A DNA stretch of 64,000 nucleotides. It comes from Syntrophus gentianae (GTDB lineage Bacteria; Desulfobacterota; Syntrophia; Syntrophales; Syntrophaceae). Location: the NCBI RefSeq assembly GCF_900109885.1, contig NZ_FOBS01000013.1, forward strand, positions 1-64,000, in the 5' to 3' direction. Positions 9,397-17,785 of the stretch are shown here, piece after piece. The translations under genes and the position numbers were made by a program. The notes below the pieces were generated by a model. That model saw nothing but the letters and a program-made list of their open reading frames with translations, ran no database searches and was not told the origin of the DNA. Within the stretch, counting starts at the first letter, position 1. Every line of letters begins with the position of its first letter.

Positions 9397-10158
9397 TTGC
9401 TGACTACCCCGGAAATATGGAATGGGTTTCGGTATCTCCTGACGCCCACTCCAGCCTCCATCCTTAACGCCCCAAGACCTGAATTTTACGGTTTAAAGGA
9501 ACGCCTTTTTTTCACCATCGGTAAAGCGACTTTTCCGCGTCTATCGAGTCACAGGATCCTCGGAATACTTTTGATCATTCTGGGATATCTCCTCATGAAC
9601 ATGACCTTTTCCTGCTGGGCGGCAACGGTCGGCAGCGCAGAGAAGTCCCGGATCCCCACCATTGGGACAGGCCCTTATAAACTGTACATTTTTACCGATT
9701 ATTTCTGCGGTCCCTGCCAGGCCCTGGAAGCGGAACTGGATTCCATGCTCCAGGAGCTGATCGAGCGGAACTCGGTTAAAATCACTTTTGTCGATCTCCC
9801 TATTCACAGGGGAACAGTCCTGTTTAATCGTTATTATCTCTATGCCGCCCATACCGCCGGCTCCGGCAGGGATCTTCTCCGCATCCGGCGGGAATTGTTT
9901 GCTCTTGCCGGACTCCAGCCCCCTGCCGATGAAAAAAAAATTATCAGCAGATTTGAAAATCGGAACATCGCCTTTCAAGTCTATGAGCTAAAACCGGTTT
10001 ATCGGGAACTAAACCGTATCATCAAAGAGTTCAATATCCATTCAACGCCGACCTGCGTCGTTCAATACAGTTCCACCGATATCCGAACTTACAGCGGGAT
10101 CGCCCAGATCAGGCAAGGCATGAACGTACTGCTCGCAGCAACCGCCCGGTCAAAGTGA
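9397..10158 (+). CDS. Membrane-anchored thioredoxin-fold (DsbA-like) protein
   Basis: A 253-residue protein with a hydrophobic segment at about residues 52-72 and then a thioredoxin-like domain beginning YIFTDYFCGPCQALE. The CxxC (CGPC) is the expected redox centre. The remainder resembles the DsbA insertion fold, ending with STPTCVVQY, close to the cis-Pro TPT region typical of these proteins. It probably acts on the periplasmic side as a thiol oxidoreductase. The TTG start at 9397 has a GGAGAG site, but a later start just before the hydrophobic segment would give a simpler signal anchor. The partner is unknown. Confidence 0.75.
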   Translation: MLTTPEIWNGFRYLLTPTPASILNAPRPEFYGLKERLFFTIGKATFPRLSSHRILGILLIILGYLLMNMTFSCWAATVGSAEKSRIPTIGTGPYKLYIFTDYFCGPCQALEAELDSMLQELIERNSVKITFVDLPIHRGTVLFNRYYLYAAHTAGSGRDLLRIRRELFALAGLQPPADEKKIISRFENRNIAFQVYELKPVYRELNRIIKEFNIHSTPTCVVQYSSTDIRTYSGIAQIRQGMNVLLAATARSK

Positions 10159-10231
10159 CCTCTTTGACCGGGGCCCCCTCGCCAGCCCCTCTCTTCTCCG
10201 ATGGCCGGCAGGCGGATGAAGAAAAGTAGAT

Positions 10232-11011
10232 TCAAGCCTGACAGCCCGGACAGAACCAGGTTCCCCGCCCCAGAAGACGCTTTCTGTGAATAATTCCCCC
10301 GCAGCGCAGGCACGTCACCCCTTCACGGCTGTAAACACGGAGTTCGTTCTGATAGTCACCCTTATTCCCAAAGAGATCCCGCCAGTCGGAGATGGATGTT
10401 CCCCGACAGTCGATGGCTTTCGACAGGACGGTTCCCATCGCCTTCTCCATTTCCCGCCAATCGTCAGGAGAGAGGCTGGCCGTCTCGCGCCAGGGACTCA
10501 ATCCCACTCGATGGAGAATCTCACAGGCATAGATGTTCCCGATCCCCTCGATGATCTGCTGATCCATGAGAAAAGATTTCAGTGGGCGCCTCCGGTTGCG
10601 GCCCTCTGCGATGAGGAATTCCGCACATCCGGGAGCCAGGGCGTCAACAACCTCGTCTTGCTTTATCGCCTCCTCCCTCAGGGAAAGGGTGGCAAAACGC
10701 CGGGGATCCACAAGCATGACCTGGTTTGAGGACAGATCGAAAACAAAGCGACTATGTGGCGGCGGCACTGCCCGTGTTTCCTGCCAGATTAAACGGCCCG
10801 TCATTCGCAGATGGATTTCCAGACTCTTACCATTATCCATTCCGATAACAATCCGTTTCCCCCGACGGTTCACGGAAATCACCCTCTGTCCTTTCAGGTT
10901 GCCCGGCATTTCTATCTTGCCATCCAAAATGAACGTCCCTGTGATCTCCAAGCCGATGATCTTAGTCCGCAGTTGTCTGCAGAGCGTTTCTACTTCTGGA
11001 AGTTCAGGCAT
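10232..11011 (-). CDS. mutM: Formamidopyrimidine-DNA glycosylase
   Basis: A base-excision repair enzyme that removes 8-oxoguanine and formamidopyrimidines and nicks the abasic site. The N-terminal PELPEVE carries the catalytic proline (after Met removal) and glutamate. The conserved HLRMTGRL segment is at about residue 68, and IGNIYACEIL belongs to the helix-two-turn-helix. The C-terminal zinc finger has four cysteines (CLRCGG ... CPGC). Its 259 residues are slightly short of the usual 270. It is a single gene convergent with the thioredoxin-fold gene. Confidence 0.95.
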   Translation of the reverse strand: MPELPEVETLCRQLRTKIIGLEITGTFILDGKIEMPGNLKGQRVISVNRRGKRIVIGMDNGKSLEIHLRMTGRLIWQETRAVPPPHSRFVFDLSSNQVMLVDPRRFATLSLREEAIKQDEVVDALAPGCAEFLIAEGRNRRRPLKSFLMDQQIIEGIGNIYACEILHRVGLSPWRETASLSPDDWREMEKAMGTVLSKAIDCRGTSISDWRDLFGNKGDYQNELRVYSREGVTCLRCGGIIHRKRLLGRGTWFCPGCQA

Positions 11012-11419
11012 AAAACAACGCTTTCATGATGATGAGATCCTGATTTTTTGATTTAACCGGTATTCGGCTTCTTTATATATGCCAGAAGGAACAACAGGGC
11101 AACAAGTTATGGGGAGAACAGACGCAGGGGCCCCTTATTTTGTAAAAAAATGCCGTAAAATCCGAGAGTTTACACAGCAGGAAACCGTATTTTGTTCAAT
11201 GCAGCTTGGCAAGAAAGAAGGCGTATCCTGAATCGTTTTCCTTCCCGCCAGCCTGACCTTAAGGGGGAATCAATAGTCGTATCCGATAGATGCACAATAG
11301 ACATCCCCTTGATAAAACAGTTGCTTTTTATGCGGTTATCTTATAGAGCACTGACGGCAAAAGTTGTGGCCTCATACCCGAAGTCGGATTGAGGACTTCA
11401 ACGAAGGAGGAAGCACCGG
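11012..11419. other. Intergenic region before the phosphate-transport pair
   Basis: About 400 bases without a credible gene. It contains the divergent upstream regions of mutM and of the DUF47 gene. An AAGGAGG site lies just before the DUF47 start. No clear pho box was recognised. Confidence 0.4.
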
Positions 11420-12040
11420 ATGAGAATTATTCCCCGCGAGGAAAAATTTTTCGACCTCTTCGAAGATCTGGCGGTCAAGATCGAAGAGGGCGGTATTCTG
11501 TTTCTGGATATCCTGGATAATTATCACGAGGCCGAACCCAAGATTGTCCGGCTCAAGGAAATCGAACATGAGGCCGATATCATCACGCACCGGACCTACG
11601 AGAAAATGCACCGGACTTTTCTCACCCCTCTGGACCGGGAAGACATCTATGCCCTCGTCAATAAGATGGACAGCATTCTGGATATCACCGAAGCCTGCGC
11701 CATTCGAATGTCTCTCTACAAGATCAAGGAACCGGCGCCGGAGCTGAAGGATCAGGCCCGGATTCTCAATAAAGCGATCTCCAAGGTGAAAGAGGTCGTT
11801 CATGCCCTGAGGGACATGAAAAATGCCCGGATGATCATCGATGCCTGCGTGGAGATCAATACGGCCGAGAATGAAGGCGATGTCGTGCTGAGAACGGCCG
11901 TCACCCGGCTTTTTGAACATGAAAAGGATGTGGTTGAGCTGATCAAGTGGAAGGAAATATTCGAACGGATTGAAGAGGCCATTGATGTCTGTGAGGACGT
12001 TTCCAACATTGTTGAGGGAATTGTCCTGAAAAATGCTTGA
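11420..12040 (+). CDS. PhoU-like DUF47 protein (Pit accessory protein)
   Basis: A 206-residue all-helical protein of the DUF47/PhoU_div family that pairs with PiT phosphate permeases and probably gates or regulates them. Typical features are the N-terminal FFDLFEDLA, the acidic motif LKEIEHEADIITH, and TPLDREDIYALVNKMDSILD. Acidic motifs of this kind bind metal ions in PhoU proteins. An AAGGAGG site precedes the ATG by about ten bases. The gene overlaps pit by eight bases, so the two are translationally coupled. Confidence 0.93.
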   Translation: MRIIPREEKFFDLFEDLAVKIEEGGILFLDILDNYHEAEPKIVRLKEIEHEADIITHRTYEKMHRTFLTPLDREDIYALVNKMDSILDITEACAIRMSLYKIKEPAPELKDQARILNKAISKVKEVVHALRDMKNARMIIDACVEINTAENEGDVVLRTAVTRLFEHEKDVVELIKWKEIFERIEEAIDVCEDVSNIVEGIVLKNA

Positions 12041-13034
12041 TTCGCTTGCCTTTGTCATTTTTCTGGTTGGAGTGGCCCTGGTTTTTGACTTCATCAACGG
12101 TTTTCACGATTCCGCAAACTCCATCGCCACCGTCGTCTCCACCCGGGTTCTGCTTCCCAAGTATGCTGTGCTCTGGGCGGCTTTTTTCGATTTTTCTGCA
12201 GTCTTTTTTATCGGCGTCCCTGTGGCCAAGACCATCGGCACGGGGATCATCCATCCGGATATCATCAATAACCTGTTGATCTTTTCCGCTCTGGGTGCGG
12301 CCATCATCTGGAACCTCATCACCTGGTACTTCGGACTGCCCAGCAGTTCCTCCCACGCCTTGATCGGCGGCCTGATCGGCGCCGGTGTCGTCAAGGGGGG
12401 AACAAAAGTCCTAGTCTGGACGGGAATTACCAAGGCCACCCTTTTTATTATCATCTCGCCCGCTCTCGGGATGATCCTCGGGCTTGTCCTGATGATCCTT
12501 GTCCTGAACCTCTTCCGTAAGGCCAGCCCTGCCAAGATGGACCATATCTTCCGGAAGATGCAGCTCCTCTCCGCAGCCGCATACGGAATGGGGCACGGCA
12601 TGAACGACGCGCAGAAAACCATGGGCATCATTGCCATTGTCCTGTACAGCCGGGGGCTGCTCGGACCGGTCTTCCACATCCCCTTCTGGGTTGTCCTTCT
12701 CTGTTACACGGTCATTGCTTTGGGAACGGTTTCCGGCGGGTGGCGAATCATAAAAACCATGGGGACTCGGATCACCAAGCTTCGTCCCATTGGCGGCTTC
12801 TGCGCAGAGACAGCAGCGGCGATCTCCATCATCGGCGCCTCCATTGCAGGCATTCCCGTGAGTACCACCCATACGATCACCGGAGCAATCGTCGGTGTCG
12901 GCTCCACGTTCCGGCTCACTGCCGTTCGGTGGGGCATCGCCGGAACGATCATCTGGGCCTGGATTCTGACCATTCCGGTATCGGCCTTTATCTCCGCCCT
13001 TCTTTACTTTCTTTTGAAACCTTTACTCCAGTAA
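12033..13034 (+). CDS. pit: PiT-family inorganic phosphate transporter
   Basis: A low-affinity, cation-coupled phosphate permease of the inner membrane. It has the two PiT signature repeats, FINGFHDSANSIATVVSTRV near the N-terminus and AAYGMGHGMNDAQKTMGII in the second half. The motifs GLPSSSSHALIGGLIGAG and GIPVSTTHTITGAIVGVG are also present. About ten hydrophobic segments are visible in 333 residues, in line with bacterial short-form PiT proteins. Coupling to the DUF47 gene supports a regulated phosphate uptake module. Metal-phosphate transport by the same protein is possible. Confidence 0.95.
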   Translation: MLDSLAFVIFLVGVALVFDFINGFHDSANSIATVVSTRVLLPKYAVLWAAFFDFSAVFFIGVPVAKTIGTGIIHPDIINNLLIFSALGAAIIWNLITWYFGLPSSSSHALIGGLIGAGVVKGGTKVLVWTGITKATLFIIISPALGMILGLVLMILVLNLFRKASPAKMDHIFRKMQLLSAAAYGMGHGMNDAQKTMGIIAIVLYSRGLLGPVFHIPFWVVLLCYTVIALGTVSGGWRIIKTMGTRITKLRPIGGFCAETAAAISIIGASIAGIPVSTTHTITGAIVGVGSTFRLTAVRWGIAGTIIWAWILTIPVSAFISALLYFLLKPLLQ

Positions 13035-13734
13035 GACTGGGGACGATTTTCTTCCATCAAGTTCAACGGGATTGTCAATCCCTCCGTCTATAACGGATAC
13101 CGCTGCGCTGCCTTTCTCCCGCCCTTTTCTTTTCCCTTTTTTTCACCTCGCAAATGGTGAAAATCCAGGTTTTCATGCCGTTTCTACCAGAACGTCATCG
13201 TTCCGGTAGAGCTGTTCATACCTGTGACAGACCGACTGCAGGAGAGAAGCAAGTATCGATCTGTCACAGGACAAGGCCGGAAAAGCCAAAGAGGGCAATA
13301 CTGCAGAGCTTTTCGCCCACTTTCCCCATCGGAAATCCCTGCTCGATATCCAGCCGTTTGAGGTCCGGAATAAGGGTTAGGCGTGACCGCAGACTGCGGG
13401 CAAAGGCGCCTATGTATATAAAAAGAAGCGATAAGCTCTTTTCCATCGGGATCGGGAATTGAAAGAAAAAAAGCTGGCACTGGAATTGCTAAATGATAAG
13501 CAGAGCCGAATCTTGAACAGGCGCTGCGGACATGAAAAGTTTATAGCGTGGACCGAGAAACAGTCCGTTTTATGGATGCACCCCCAAGAGGGGTGCTTTC
13601 ACAAGACACAACAAGCTTCAGGAACTCTTAGACAGGCCATGCCGTCAACATGGCTATGGAGATCTGAGCCGCAATAAACCCAGTGATCGTGTCACAGGTT
13701 GAAGCGGTTCAGTCTTCATAAAGATCATTCCTCC
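13035..13734. other. 700-bp gene-poor region
   Basis: Several short reading frames occur on both strands, but none shows protein-like composition, a good ribosome-binding site or a recognisable domain. The stretch contains the 11-bp inverted repeat at 13221-13270. It may be the remains of lost genes. Confidence 0.4.
13221..13270. repeat. 11-bp inverted repeat CCTGTGACAGA / TCTGTCACAGG
   Basis: The arms at 13221-13231 and 13260-13270 are perfect complements separated by 28 bases. The element lies in a gene-poor region, so it could be a protein-binding site, a structured RNA or a relic of a mobile element. Confidence 0.7.
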
Positions 13735-14049
13735 ATGAATACAGATGATTTTGAGACCATTCTTAATGAGGATACAACAACGCGCTCGGGGGCTTTCCGC
13801 TTGTGGGTCGCCGTCCTGCTTGATGCCGTTTTGACTTTGAAAGGTGAACGGGTCGGGTCAAGGGAACTGGCAAAGTCTTTCATTTTCGACGCGGGAAATG
13901 TCTTTTTGGATCTTATCTGCGGTGAAATGAACATCGAGCCGTCTCTTTTCCGAAAGCACCTTGAACAAGAGCTTCTGGCTTCCCAAAGGATCGCAATCTG
14001 GAGAAGTCAGTCCCGACAACAGAATGCCCAGGTATCCTCTATTCCTTAA
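13735..14049 (+). CDS. Hypothetical protein
   Basis: About 104 residues from the ATG at 13735. The first two thirds look like a real helical protein (AFRLWVAVLLDAVLTLKGER, then FLDLICGEMNIEPSLFRKHL), with a pattern seen in small proteins that end in a helix-turn-helix-like segment. The last 20 residues look less protein-like, so the end may be frameshifted. No clear ribosome-binding site precedes it, and a TTG at 13699 is an alternative start. No family was recognised, and it has no operon partner. Confidence 0.4.
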   Translation: MNTDDFETILNEDTTTRSGAFRLWVAVLLDAVLTLKGERVGSRELAKSFIFDAGNVFLDLICGEMNIEPSLFRKHLEQELLASQRIAIWRSQSRQQNAQVSSIP

Positions 14050-14404
14050 AGAAGAAGGGTATCATCTGCTGCGGTCGTCAAAGACGCATCCCGTAAGAAT
14101 GACAAAAACCGTTCTCTGTCGATCTCAGCGGAGCTGTATCCTTGCCCTTGCCCTCCAGTAACTTACCAAAATCCCTTTCGCCTGGCCTGTCAGCCATAGG
14201 CGTTTCCTGATGTTGTCTCGATTATCAGCGATCGATCAGCCCCCATCTCTTGATTCCTTTTCCCACCATTGTTGAACAGTCCTCTACCTGGGACTGAGCC
14301 TCCACAATTGGAAATATGTTGCACAGGATTTGTTTTCACACTATATTTCGCAGAGTCATGAACATTGAAGAAATGTAGAAATCTTGTCATAAGGAGGAGA
14401 AGAG
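14050..14404. other. Intergenic region upstream of a 50-residue gene
   Basis: No convincing gene is seen. The right end carries an AAGGAGGAG ribosome-binding site for the small gene at 14405. The region probably contains its promoter, but no clear hexamer pair was found. Confidence 0.35.
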
Positions 14405-14557
14405 ATGGAAGAGGAAGAACTGGAGATTGTTCTGAAATTGCTGGAAGAAAACGGTCTGATGGAGGCTCTTGCAGACTGTAAAAAGCAAGGCGTCGATCCA
14501 AAGGATATCGTTCGCGACCTGATCGCCAAGTCGGAGGAACTGGAGGAGGGATGGTAA
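14405..14557 (+). CDS. Small acidic hypothetical protein (50 residues)
   Basis: A 50-residue reading frame starts at ATG 14405, with AAGGAGG seven bases upstream, and ends at TAA 14557. The protein is strongly acidic and helical (MEEEELEIVLKLLEENGLME, then DPKDIVRDLIAKSEELEEGW). It has a single Cys at position 25. A strong intrinsic terminator follows at 14591, so the gene forms a complete transcription unit. No family was recognised. Its size and charge fit a small regulatory or adaptor protein, but this is only a guess. Confidence 0.7.
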   Translation: MEEEELEIVLKLLEENGLMEALADCKKQGVDPKDIVRDLIAKSEELEEGW

Positions 14558-14590
14558 TCACCGAAGCCGGGATAAAGGTTGAAGATGGTT

Positions 14591-14618
14591 AAGGCGGACA
14601 ACAATGTCCGCCTTTTCT
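14591..14618 (+). terminator. Intrinsic terminator after the 50-residue gene
   Basis: AAGGCGGACA and TGTCCGCCTT form a perfect 10-bp stem around a four-base loop, followed by TTCT. It lies 33 bases after the stop codon at 14557. Confidence 0.85.
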
Positions 14619-14718
14619 ATCGGTTCATCCAGCTGAAGCGGGTAATCATGGACTCGGCAATAAAAAAGAACAGGCCAGACCACCATCGATCCAGCCTATT
14701 CTCGTCCATCTGCTTTTT

Positions 14719-15444
14719 TTATTTCCGGAATCTTCTCCGAATCGCCAGAAGACCGGCCAATCCGGGAGCAAAGAGCAGAACGGCCCCGGGAAGCGGCACG
14801 GGATTCGCGGTTACTTGCAGATTTTCGATAGCCCACGATTCGTCATTGCCGCCCTGCCACCCGGCACCGCTGGCGAAGAACTCGATCGTCAGGGTGGATG
14901 CGCTGTGGGCGATCGAGAGAGCGGATTCCGGCCCCATGTCGAAGGCGCGTTCCCCATAATTGCCCCACCACCCACGATGGGTCAAGGGATCAATCACGGT
15001 TCCCCCGTAAGTGACGGTTCCACTCGCGTTGGCCGCAGTGATCTGGAGAATGGAGGTCCCGTCAATTTTTACATTGAACCAGTCGGGCGACGGATTACCA
15101 TTGCTGCTGTCCCAGGAATCAATGAAAACGAAGAGAAAGTTGATGTCGATCGCAGTGTGGGCAGGCAGGTTGCTCAGGGTGAGAATCGTGCTGCTTGCGG
15201 GATTCCCCGTGGCCGAGTTGCGCAGTAAATTGCCGGAAAAGCCGCTAACCGTGCTGTAGCCCTGCACACCTTCTGTGGTGATAACACCGGACAGACCACC
15301 TGTTACACCTGAATAAAACGTCTCAGTACCGTCGAAGTCGTTCGAGTAGGCAACAATCGCAGCGGCAGCGGATGAAACGGTTCCGACAATCAATGCAACG
15401 GTGAGGGAAAAAATAATACGCATGTGACATCTAAGGCCTTTCAT
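14719..15444 (-). CDS. VPLP-type CTERM-anchored exported protein
   Basis: A 241-residue secreted protein. The signal peptide spans about residues 8-29 (IIFSLTVALIVGTVSSAAAA). A beta-rich body of about 185 residues follows. The C-terminus has a VPLPGA motif, a hydrophobic helix and a basic RRRFRK end. That arrangement is the PEP-CTERM-like sorting signal recognised by exosortase and found in bacteria with exopolysaccharide-linked surface proteins. The body has no recognised domain, although its strand pattern resembles a carbohydrate-binding sandwich. The start is backed by AAGGAGGG seven bases upstream. No exosortase gene lies in this window. Confidence 0.85.
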   Translation of the reverse strand: MKGLRCHMRIIFSLTVALIVGTVSSAAAAIVAYSNDFDGTETFYSGVTGGLSGVITTEGVQGYSTVSGFSGNLLRNSATGNPASSTILTLSNLPAHTAIDINFLFVFIDSWDSSNGNPSPDWFNVKIDGTSILQITAANASGTVTYGGTVIDPLTHRGWWGNYGERAFDMGPESALSIAHSASTLTIEFFASGAGWQGGNDESWAIENLQVTANPVPLPGAVLLFAPGLAGLLAIRRRFRK

Positions 15445-15700
15445 AAGTAAACCCTCCTTCTTGTCAGGTAATTACAATCCTTTGTAAACACGTAAACATT
15501 GTTGATGCCGTTTCATACGTCCCAATTTTCCCATATTGAATTTATAATAACTGGGCTGAAAAATATCAATACCGGGAAAATGGTATTTTTTCTAAGGATT
15601 AGGCGTAAGGAAGGGCATTAAAAGGCGAAGAATCGCAACTCGGCAGGCCTCCTGTTGCCTGCGGGCTCTCGTTGTTTGTCTCGATGGGAATGTTGCGCCC

Positions 15701-16684
15701 TCAGGCCATCAGAAGGGTGACATCTCCGGAAAATATCCTCTGCAGCGTCCCATCGGGTTCTTTCAGAATCAGGACCCCGTTTTCATCCACTTCCTGCACC
15801 ACACCGGTATAACGCCGTCCCGATAGATCCACGGCGATGCGACTTCCCACAATATCCGTCAGGATCTTCCAGCGGGAAAGGATGTGGTCAAAATTCCCCC
15901 GACAGAAAAGGGTATAGGTTTGATCCAGCGCCTCCAGCCAGGCCTGAAGAAGAGGAATCCGGGGATAGGGCTCCCCTTTCTCGATGAGAAGGGACGTTGC
16001 CGGCGTCCGGAGGTCGGGAGGAAAGGATTCCTTGGGGATATTGACATTCAACCCCAAACCGATAACGGCAAAATCCAGCAAGTCCATCTCCGTTCCGATT
16101 TCCGTGAGGATTCCGGCCAGTTTCCGGCCATTCACGAGAATATCGTTGGGCCATTTGATGCGGATGGGCAAACCGGTCCGACTCTCCAGGGCCTCGGCGG
16201 TCGCCACGGCCGTCATAAGCGTCAACTTCGGGGCTTCACTGAGAGAAAGAGAGGGGCGGAGGATAACGGTTGCGTAAATTCCCTGACCGGACGGTGAAAA
16301 CCAGGTTCTCCCACGGCGGCCCCTTCCCTGGGACTGCCCTTCGGCGATTACCAGGGCGCCCTCCGGTGCGCCTTCGTAAGCCAGCGTCTTGGCCTGGTTG
16401 TTGGTGTTGTCCGTTTCCTGGAAATGAAAGATCGGCCCCTGACCGATCAGGCGGGAATTGAGACCTTCCCGGATTTCTCCGGCCAGAAGGCAATCGGGGA
16501 TTCTGCGCAGGGCATACCCCTTTCGGGGGGACGATTCAATCTCATACCCCTCTTCTTTCAGCCTGCTGATCTGTTTCCAGATGGCGGAGCGGGAAATCGC
16601 CAGCCGGGTACTGACCTTCTCTCCGGAAACGAACTGTCCCTGTTCTTCTTTAAGGTATTGGAGCAACCGTTCCTTGGTGTTCAT
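15701..16684 (-). CDS. birA: Bifunctional biotin ligase / biotin operon repressor
   Basis: BirA activates biotin to biotinyl-AMP, attaches it to carboxylase carrier proteins, and represses biotin genes when biotin is plentiful. The N-terminal winged helix (about residues 1-65) includes VSTRLAISRSAIWKQISRLK. The ligase domain has GRGRRGRTWFSPSGQGIY and KWPNDILVNGRKLAGILTE. The C-terminal SH3-like domain ends the protein. The start at 16684 (MNTKERLL) is preferred over 16714, because the upstream ATG abuts the BirA operator and the likely promoter. The gene is divergent from bioB, and autoregulation is likely. Confidence 0.93.
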   Translation of the reverse strand: MNTKERLLQYLKEEQGQFVSGEKVSTRLAISRSAIWKQISRLKEEGYEIESSPRKGYALRRIPDCLLAGEIREGLNSRLIGQGPIFHFQETDNTNNQAKTLAYEGAPEGALVIAEGQSQGRGRRGRTWFSPSGQGIYATVILRPSLSLSEAPKLTLMTAVATAEALESRTGLPIRIKWPNDILVNGRKLAGILTEIGTEMDLLDFAVIGLGLNVNIPKESFPPDLRTPATSLLIEKGEPYPRIPLLQAWLEALDQTYTLFCRGNFDHILSRWKILTDIVGSRIAVDLSGRRYTGVVQEVDENGVLILKEPDGTLQRIFSGDVTLLMA

Positions 16685-16692
16685 CGCGCGCT

Positions 16693-16721
16693 GAAATACC
16701 ATCGTGGCCCGCATTTGTCAA
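16693..16721 (-). promoter_or_regulatory. Candidate birA promoter inside the BirA operator
   Basis: On the minus strand, TTGACA (complement of 16716-16721) is followed after 17 bases by TATTTC (complement of 16693-16698). Transcription would start within a few bases of the ATG at 16684, so the mRNA may be nearly leaderless. The -35 box lies inside one operator half-site. Confidence 0.5.
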
Positions 16722-16746
16722 CCCGTTTCCATTTACCGGTTGACAA
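16715..16746. promoter_or_regulatory. BirA operator between birA and bioB
   Basis: TTGTCAACC at 16715-16723 and GGTTGACAA at 16738-16746 form a perfect 9-bp inverted repeat with a 14-base spacer. This matches the known form of bacterial BirA sites. Each half contains a TTGACA-like hexamer facing outwards, so binding of biotinyl-AMP-BirA should cover the -35 regions of both divergent genes. The site also argues against the upstream birA start. Confidence 0.92.
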
Positions 16747-16801
16747 AGCACCGCTCCTCTGATAGGCGATGTCTCTCATCAAGCCACGGGAGAACATTTT
16801 C

Positions 16802-17785
16802 ATGATACTCGATTCCACTGTAAATACACTGGCACAGAAAATCTTCGACGAGGGACCCAATGCCCTGTCCTTTGAGGAGGCCTGCGCCCTGACGAAGCTG
16901 CCGGCCCAATCCACTCCGGATCTTTTCCTGGCTGCCTGCAAAATCCGGCAACATTATCAAAATGATAACATCGTGCGCTGCTCCATCCTCAACGCCAAAT
17001 CAGGGGCCTGCGCCGAAAACTGCGCGTTCTGCTCCCAGTCGGCCCATCACCGGACGGACGTGGTCAAACGGCCGCTGCTGTCCGCGGAGGACATGGTTTC
17101 GGAAGGTCTCCGGATGGATTCGGCGGGGGCGACCCGCTTCTCCATGGTCACCAGCGGCACCAAGTTGAACGAGGCCGAAATTGAAACGGTCGCCCAGGCG
17201 GCATCAACCCTTACGAAGTCAACCCCCCTCACCGTCTGCGCCTCTCTGGGGCAACTGACGGCTTCCTCCGCGGAGCGCCTGAAGACGGGCGGCGTCACCT
17301 TTTATCATCACAACCTGGAAACGGCGCGGAGCTATTTTCCCCAGATCTGCACCACTCACGACTATGAAGAAGACATCGAGACACTCCGCATCGCCAGGAA
17401 AGCGGGGCTCCGTCTATGCTGCGGCGGCATCTTCGGCTTGGGAGAATCGTGGGAGCAGCGGGTGGAAATGGCCTTTACCCTGAGGGAACTGGATGTGGAT
17501 GGAATTCCCATCAATTTCCTCAATCCCCTACCCGGAACCCGGATGGAAAACCAGCCGCTCCTGTCACCCATGGAGGCCCTGCGCGTGGTCGCCCTTTACC
17601 GCTTCATCCACCCCGCCAGACCGCTCCTCATCTGCGGCGGGCGGGAAATCACGTTAAGGGACTTTCAATCCTGGGTTTTCCTCGCAGGGGCCAGCGGCAT
17701 GATCGTGGGCAACTACCTGACGACCCAGGGGCGGGATATCGGGATGGATCAAGACATGATTGCCACGGTACAGGAATTTTCATGA
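16802..17785 (+). CDS. bioB: Biotin synthase
   Basis: A radical SAM enzyme that inserts sulfur into dethiobiotin, the last step of biotin synthesis. The CxxxCxxC cluster motif is in SGACAENCAFCSQS at about residues 60-73, with the following SAHHRTDV stretch typical of BioB. The 327 residues match the family. The ATG at 16802 is chosen because a GGGAGAA site lies seven bases upstream; the earlier ATG at 16769 has none. Expression should be repressed by BirA at the operator 56-87 bases upstream. Its stop overlaps the next ATG (ATGA), so the methyltransferase gene is probably co-transcribed. Confidence 0.95.
   Translation: MILDSTVNTLAQKIFDEGPNALSFEEACALTKLPAQSTPDLFLAACKIRQHYQNDNIVRCSILNAKSGACAENCAFCSQSAHHRTDVVKRPLLSAEDMVSEGLRMDSAGATRFSMVTSGTKLNEAEIETVAQAASTLTKSTPLTVCASLGQLTASSAERLKTGGVTFYHHNLETARSYFPQICTTHDYEEDIETLRIARKAGLRLCCGGIFGLGESWEQRVEMAFTLRELDVDGIPINFLNPLPGTRMENQPLLSPMEALRVVALYRFIHPARPLLICGGREITLRDFQSWVFLAGASGMIVGNYLTTQGRDIGMDQDMIATVQEFS

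Noticed and set aside
16685-16714. Longer birA start at 16714
   Set aside because: Its ATG touches the BirA operator and lies inside the likely promoter, with no ribosome-binding site. The winged helix begins just after 16684.
17416-17781. Upstream extension of the rRNA methyltransferase frame
   Set aside because: It lies inside bioB in another frame. The ATG at 17782 overlaps the bioB stop and begins the conserved protein.
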